This document shows, piece after piece, positions 33,475 to 37,421 of a DNA stretch of 37,421 nt (the first letter of the stretch is position 1; the number at the start of each line of letters is the position of its first letter). The translations under genes and the position numbers were made by a program. Source of the stretch: Muribaculaceae bacterium (GTDB taxonomy: Bacteria > Bacillota > Clostridia > Lachnospirales > Lachnospiraceae); assembly GCA_023663465.1 (NCBI GenBank), contig JAMPHJ010000019.1, forward strand, positions 1 through 37,421. Reading direction: 5' to 3'. The notes beneath the pieces are model-generated. The model was not told where the DNA came from, did not search any database, and saw nothing but the letters and a program-made list of their open reading frames with translations.

Positions 33475-36400
33475 ATGGCAGAAATTAAACAGGAAGCATA
33501 TCAACCTATGACATTTGATGCGATTAAAATCGGTCTGGCGTCCCCTGATAAAATCAGAGAATGGTCCAGGGGGGAAGTATTAAAGCCGGAAACCATCAAT
33601 TACAGAACTTTAAAACCGGAAAAAGACGGACTGTATTGCGAAAAGATTTTCGGACCGAGTAAGGACTGGGAATGTCACTGTGGTAAATATAAGAAGATCA
33701 GATATAAAGGCGTTGTCTGCGACCGTTGCGGCGTAGAGGTTACGAAGGCAAGCGTCCGCAGGGAGCGTATGGGGCATATCGCGCTGGCGGCGCCCGTATC
33801 CCATATCTGGTATTTTAAAGGGATTCCGAGCCGTATGGGACTTATCCTGGATTTGTCTCCGAGAGTGCTGGAAAAAGTGTTGTATTTTGCATCCTATATT
33901 GTATTGGATGCCGGAGAGACCGATTTGGAATACAAACAGGTGCTTTCCGAAAGGGAATATCAGGACGCCAAAGAAAATTGGGGTTCTAAATTCCGTGTAG
34001 GAATGGGCGCTGAGGCGATTAAGGAACTGCTTCAGGCAATCGACTTAGACAAAGAAGCCGAGGAGTTAAAATCAGAGTTAAAAGATTCCAGCGGACAGAA
34101 GAATGCCCGTATTATTAAGAGACTGGAAGTAGTCGAAGCATTCAGGGAGTCTGGCAACGAGCCGGAGTGGATGATTATGGATGCGATTCCGGTCATTCCG
34201 CCGGATTTACGTCCGATGGTACAGTTGGACGGCGGACGGTTTGCAACGTCCGATTTGAATGATTTATATAGAAGAATCATTAACAGAAATAATCGTTTGA
34301 AGAGACTCTTAGAGCTGGGCGCACCGGATATTATCGTCCGCAATGAAAAGAGAATGCTTCAGGAAGCAGTAGACGCTTTGATTGATAACGGCAGAAGAGG
34401 ACGTCCGGTTACTGGACCTGGAAACAGGGCGTTAAAATCCCTGTCGGATATGTTAAAAGGAAAATCGGGACGTTTCCGTCAGAATCTGCTTGGCAAGCGT
34501 GTTGACTATTCAGGGCGTTCCGTTATCGTCGTAGGACCGGAACTGAAAATTTATCAGTGCGGTCTGCCCAAAGAGATGGCAATCGAGCTGTTCAAGCCTT
34601 TCGTCATGAAAGAGCTGGTAGCGAGAGGCATCTCACAAAATATTAAGAACGCGAAGAAGCTGGTAGAGCGGCTGGATACGCAGGTGTGGGATGTGCTGGA
34701 AGAAGTCATCAGGGAGCATCCGGTAATGCTGAACCGTGCACCTACACTGCACAGATTGGGAATCCAGGCATTTGAGCCGATTCTTGTAGAAGGTAAGGCG
34801 ATTAAGCTGCATCCCCTCGTATGTACGGCGTTCAACGCGGACTTCGACGGCGACCAGATGGCGGTGCATCTGCCTTTGTCTGTGGAAGCGCAGGCGGAAT
34901 GCAGATTCCTGCTGTTATCTCCGAACAATCTGTTAAAACCTTCAGACGGCGGACCGGTTGCGGTGCCTTCGCAGGATATGGTGCTTGGTATTTATTATCT
35001 GACCCAGGAGCGGGAAGGCGCTATCGGGGAAGGCAAATATTTCAAGAACATCAACGAGGCAATTCTCGCCTATGAGAATAAAGAATGTACGCTGCACAGC
35101 AGAATCCATGTGAGGGTGCAGAAAGAAAATGCTGACGGCGAGATAATTTCCGGCACGGAAGAGTCTACGTTGGGACGTTTTCTATTTAACGAAATCATGC
35201 CACAGGATTTGGGCTTTGTAGATAGAAGCAAACCGGAAAACTTCCTGAAACTGGAAGTAGATTTCCATGTCGGCAAGAAGCAGCTGAAACAGATTCTGGA
35301 GAAAGTCATCAATATTCATGGTGCAGTGAAAACTGCAGAAGTATTGGATTTGATTAAATCCACCGGATATAATTATTCTACTAAGGCTGCCATGACGGTA
35401 TCCATTTCGGATATGACGGTGCCTTCCAGAAAACAGGAAATGCTGGATGAGGCGCAGGTGACTGTAGATAAGATTTCCCAGAATTTCAGACGTGGCCTGA
35501 TTACGGAAGAAGAAAGATATCGTGCGGTTGTCGAGACCTGGAATGAGACAGATAAAGAGCTGACAGACGTATTGCTGTCCGGTCTGGATAAATATAATAA
35601 CATCTTTATGATGGCAGACTCCGGCGCCCGTGGTTCCAATCAGCAGATTAAACAGCTGGCGGGTATGCGCGGTCTGATGGCGGATACGACCGGTAGGACA
35701 ATCGAGCTGCCCATTAAGTCCAATTTCCGTGAAGGTCTGGACGTACTGGAATACTTCATGTCAGCGCACGGCGCAAGAAAAGGTCTCTCGGATACCGCGC
35801 TTCGTACTGCCGACTCCGGTTATCTGACGAGGCGTATGGTCGATGTATCGCAGGAATTGATTATCCGCGAGACAGACTGCAGCGAAGGTAAGGATGAGAT
35901 TCCCGGCATGTATGTCAAGGCGTTCATGGATGGACGGGAAACCATCGAAGGATTGAAAGACAGAATCACCGGCAGATTTGCCTGTGAGGAAATAAAAGAT
36001 AAAGACGGCAATGTGATTGTCAAAAGAAATCACATGATTACGCCCAGCCGCGCCGCAAAGATTCTAAATGTGGGCGTGAATGAAAAAGGCGAACCGATGG
36101 AGGAAGTAAAAATCCGCACGATTCTGACCTGCCGTTCCCAGAATGGTATCTGTGCGAAATGCTATGGCGCCAACATGGCGACCGGCGAGGCAGTGCAGGT
36201 CGGGGAAGCAGTCGGCATCATTGCGGCGCAGTCTATCGGTGAACCGGGTACTCAGCTGACCATGCGTACCTTCCATACGGGCGGCGTTGCCGGCGACGAT
36301 ATTACCCAGGGTCTTCCCCGTGTTGAAGAGCTCTTTGAGGCGCGTAAACCGAAAGGACTTGCGATTATTGCAGAATTTGGCGGCGTTGCCACCATTAAAG

Positions 36401-37239
36401 ATACGAAGAAGAAACGGGAAGTTGTGATTACCAATGACGAGACAGGAGAGTCCAAGACTTATCTGATTCCTTATGGTTCCCGTATCAAGATATTGGACGG
36501 CGCCACCTTAGAGGCGGGCGACGAGCTTACAGAAGGAAGCGTGAATCCCCACGATTTGTTAAAAATCAAAGGAATCCGCGCAGTACAGGATTACATGCTC
36601 CGTGAGGTACAGAGAGTTTACCGTCTGCAGGGTGTTGATATCGCTGATAAGCATATCGAGGTCATCGTGCGCCAGATGCTGAAAAAAGTGCGGATTGAGA
36701 GCAGCGGCGATGCAGACTATCTGCCGGGTACTTTGGTAGACGTACTGGAATATGAAGACATGAACGAAGCCTTAGTAAAAGAAGGAAAAGAACCGGCGGA
36801 AGGCAAACAGATTATGCTTGGGATTACCAAAGCAGCATTGGCGACAAATTCCTTCTTATCCGCAGCTTCTTTCCAGGAAACGACGAAAGTCCTGACCGAA
36901 GCGGCAATCAAAGGAAAAGTAGACCCGTTAATCGGCCTGAAAGAAAACGTTATCATCGGTAAACTGATTCCGGCGGGAACAGGCATGAAGAGATACCGCA
37001 CCACGAAACTGAGTACGGATGAGAACCTGTTATCGCGTCTTGCCGAAGAAGATGAGATCAACTTTGACGATGGTTTTGAATCGGAAGAGGCAATAGAAGC
37101 GGAAGAGACACAAACCGTTGAAGAAGAGCTGTTAGAAGAAGAACTGACGGACGAAGAGGGCGAAGAAGGAATCGAAGAGCTGGAAGAGTTAGAAGAAATC
37201 TCAGACGAAGAGGCGGTAATGGAAGAGATTCTGGAATAG
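33475..37239 (+). CDS. rpoC: RNA polymerase beta-prime subunit
   Basis: 1254-residue beta-prime subunit. The N-terminal zinc ribbon ([20 protein letters not shown], about 66-85), catalytic [12 protein letters not shown] (about 454-465, three Asp binding magnesium), the second zinc site [13 protein letters not shown] (about 885-897), and the trigger-loop region [20 protein letters not shown] are all present. No large insertion is seen; the final 55-60 residues form a Glu-rich tail ([20 protein letters not shown]). AAAGGAG precedes ATG. Confidence 0.98.
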   Translation: MAEIKQEAYQPMTFDAIKIGLASPDKIREWSRGEVLKPETINYRTLKPEKDGLYCEKIFGPSKDWECHCGKYKKIRYKGVVCDRCGVEVTKASVRRERMGHIALAAPVSHIWYFKGIPSRMGLILDLSPRVLEKVLYFASYIVLDAGETDLEYKQVLSEREYQDAKENWGSKFRVGMGAEAIKELLQAIDLDKEAEELKSELKDSSGQKNARIIKRLEVVEAFRESGNEPEWMIMDAIPVIPPDLRPMVQLDGGRFATSDLNDLYRRIINRNNRLKRLLELGAPDIIVRNEKRMLQEAVDALIDNGRRGRPVTGPGNRALKSLSDMLKGKSGRFRQNLLGKRVDYSGRSVIVVGPELKIYQCGLPKEMAIELFKPFVMKELVARGISQNIKNAKKLVERLDTQVWDVLEEVIREHPVMLNRAPTLHRLGIQAFEPILVEGKAIKLHPLVCTAFNADFDGDQMAVHLPLSVEAQAECRFLLLSPNNLLKPSDGGPVAVPSQDMVLGIYYLTQEREGAIGEGKYFKNINEAILAYENKECTLHSRIHVRVQKENADGEIISGTEESTLGRFLFNEIMPQDLGFVDRSKPENFLKLEVDFHVGKKQLKQILEKVINIHGAVKTAEVLDLIKSTGYNYSTKAAMTVSISDMTVPSRKQEMLDEAQVTVDKISQNFRRGLITEEERYRAVVETWNETDKELTDVLLSGLDKYNNIFMMADSGARGSNQQIKQLAGMRGLMADTTGRTIELPIKSNFREGLDVLEYFMSAHGARKGLSDTALRTADSGYLTRRMVDVSQELIIRETDCSEGKDEIPGMYVKAFMDGRETIEGLKDRITGRFACEEIKDKDGNVIVKRNHMITPSRAAKILNVGVNEKGEPMEEVKIRTILTCRSQNGICAKCYGANMATGEAVQVGEAVGIIAAQSIGEPGTQLTMRTFHTGGVAGDDITQGLPRVEELFEARKPKGLAIIAEFGGVATIKDTKKKREVVITNDETGESKTYLIPYGSRIKILDGATLEAGDELTEGSVNPHDLLKIKGIRAVQDYMLREVQRVYRLQGVDIADKHIEVIVRQMLKKVRIESSGDADYLPGTLVDVLEYEDMNEALVKEGKEPAEGKQIMLGITKAALATNSFLSAASFQETTKVLTEAAIKGKVDPLIGLKENVIIGKLIPAGTGMKRYRTTKLSTDENLLSRLAEEDEINFDDGFESEEAIEAEETQTVEEELLEEELTDEEGEEGIEELEELEEISDEEAVMEEILE

Positions 37240-37273
37240 CAAGCGATTTTTGCTAAAAAATGAAAAAAATGTA

Positions 37274-37302
37274 TTGACAACGCATTTGCGGGTAAGTATA
37301 CT
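37274..37302 (+). promoter_or_regulatory. Consensus sigma-A promoter of the rpsL operon
   Basis: TTGACA (37274-37279), 17-nt spacer, TATACT (37297-37302). Transcription should start near 37309, right at the hairpin described next. Confidence 0.9.
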
Positions 37303-37310
37303 ATTTTAGT

Positions 37311-37339
37311 GTGCACGCGGATGCGTTTTTTTCGTGCGC
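37311..37339 (+). promoter_or_regulatory. Alternative hairpins in the rpsL leader
   Basis: ACGC-GGAT-GCGT followed by seven Ts (37315-37332) looks like a short terminator. GTGCACG (37311-37317) can instead pair with CGTGCGC (37333-37339), which uses part of the same bases, so the two structures exclude each other. The pair resembles a minimal attenuator; the terminator stem is only 4 bp. Confidence 0.4.
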
Positions 37340-37384
37340 CAAAAAGTATGGAAAGATTAAGAAAATTTACAGGAGGTGAAAAGA

Positions 37385-37421
37385 ATGCCAACATTTAACC
37401 AGTTAGTCAGAAAAGGACGTC
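37385..37421 (+). CDS. rpsL: Ribosomal protein S12, 5' end only
   Basis: The first 12 codons (MPTFNQLVRKGR) match the N-terminus of uS12 and the frame runs off the window end. AGGAGGTGA lies 6 nt upstream. Position after rpoC is standard for the str operon. Confidence 0.93.
   Translation, partial: MPTFNQLVRKGR

Overview
The window reads as a chromosomal piece of a motile, low-to-mid GC Firmicute. Lachnospiraceae (Clostridia) is the best fit: a flgL-fliW-csrA order, a FlaG-FliD-FliS-chaperone-flagellin run, an L10 leader upstream of rplJ-rplL, rpmG-secE-nusG-rplK-rplA followed by rpoB-rpoC and rpsL, strong AGGAGG ribosome-binding sites, and sigma-A and sigma-28 promoters of Firmicute type. 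The family assignment is inference; no 16S gene is present.

Region 1 (1-10525) is the late flagellar region: flgL (hook-filament junction), fliW and csrA (the protein-protein switch that gates flagellin translation), two CgeB/DUF3880-type glycosyltransferases, then flaG, fliD, fliS, a FlgN/FliT-like chaperone and the flagellin gene hag. Near-perfect sigma-28 promoters precede flaG and hag. The hag leader carries a CsrA-type hairpin (GGA presented in the loop) and a second GGA site in the Shine-Dalgarno sequence, so the FliW-CsrA-Hag circuit appears complete inside the window. FliD and FlgL are both much longer than usual because of single large insertions.

Region 2 (10524-16897, minus strand) is a glycosyltransferase island: four paralogous GT2-plus-TPR proteins and a third CgeB-like enzyme, interrupted by an AT-rich PIN-domain toxin-antitoxin module. 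With the two CgeB-like genes of region 1 there are seven glycosyltransferases around hag. The simplest reading is O-glycosylation of flagellin, whose central segment is rich in Thr and Ser. A 317-bp divergent spacer with helically phased T-tracts separates this island from region 3.

Region 3 (17215-21835) holds a small HTH regulator, glf (UDP-galactopyranose mutase, source of UDP-galactofuranose), an isolated biotin-dependent carboxyltransferase subunit, and on the minus strand a FliD-like protein ending in a C-terminal cysteine.

Region 4 (22081-37421) is the transcription/translation core: rpmG, secE, nusG, rplK, rplA, rplJ, rplL, rpoB, rpoC and the start of rpsL. Two insertions are unusual here: a CapA-like membrane protein between rplA and the L10 leader, apparently leaderless, and a GT4 glycosyltransferase plus a methyltransferase-like protein between rplL and rpoB. 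L10, RpoB and RpoC all carry acidic C-terminal tails. No rRNA, tRNA, CRISPR array, IS element or prophage was recognised.
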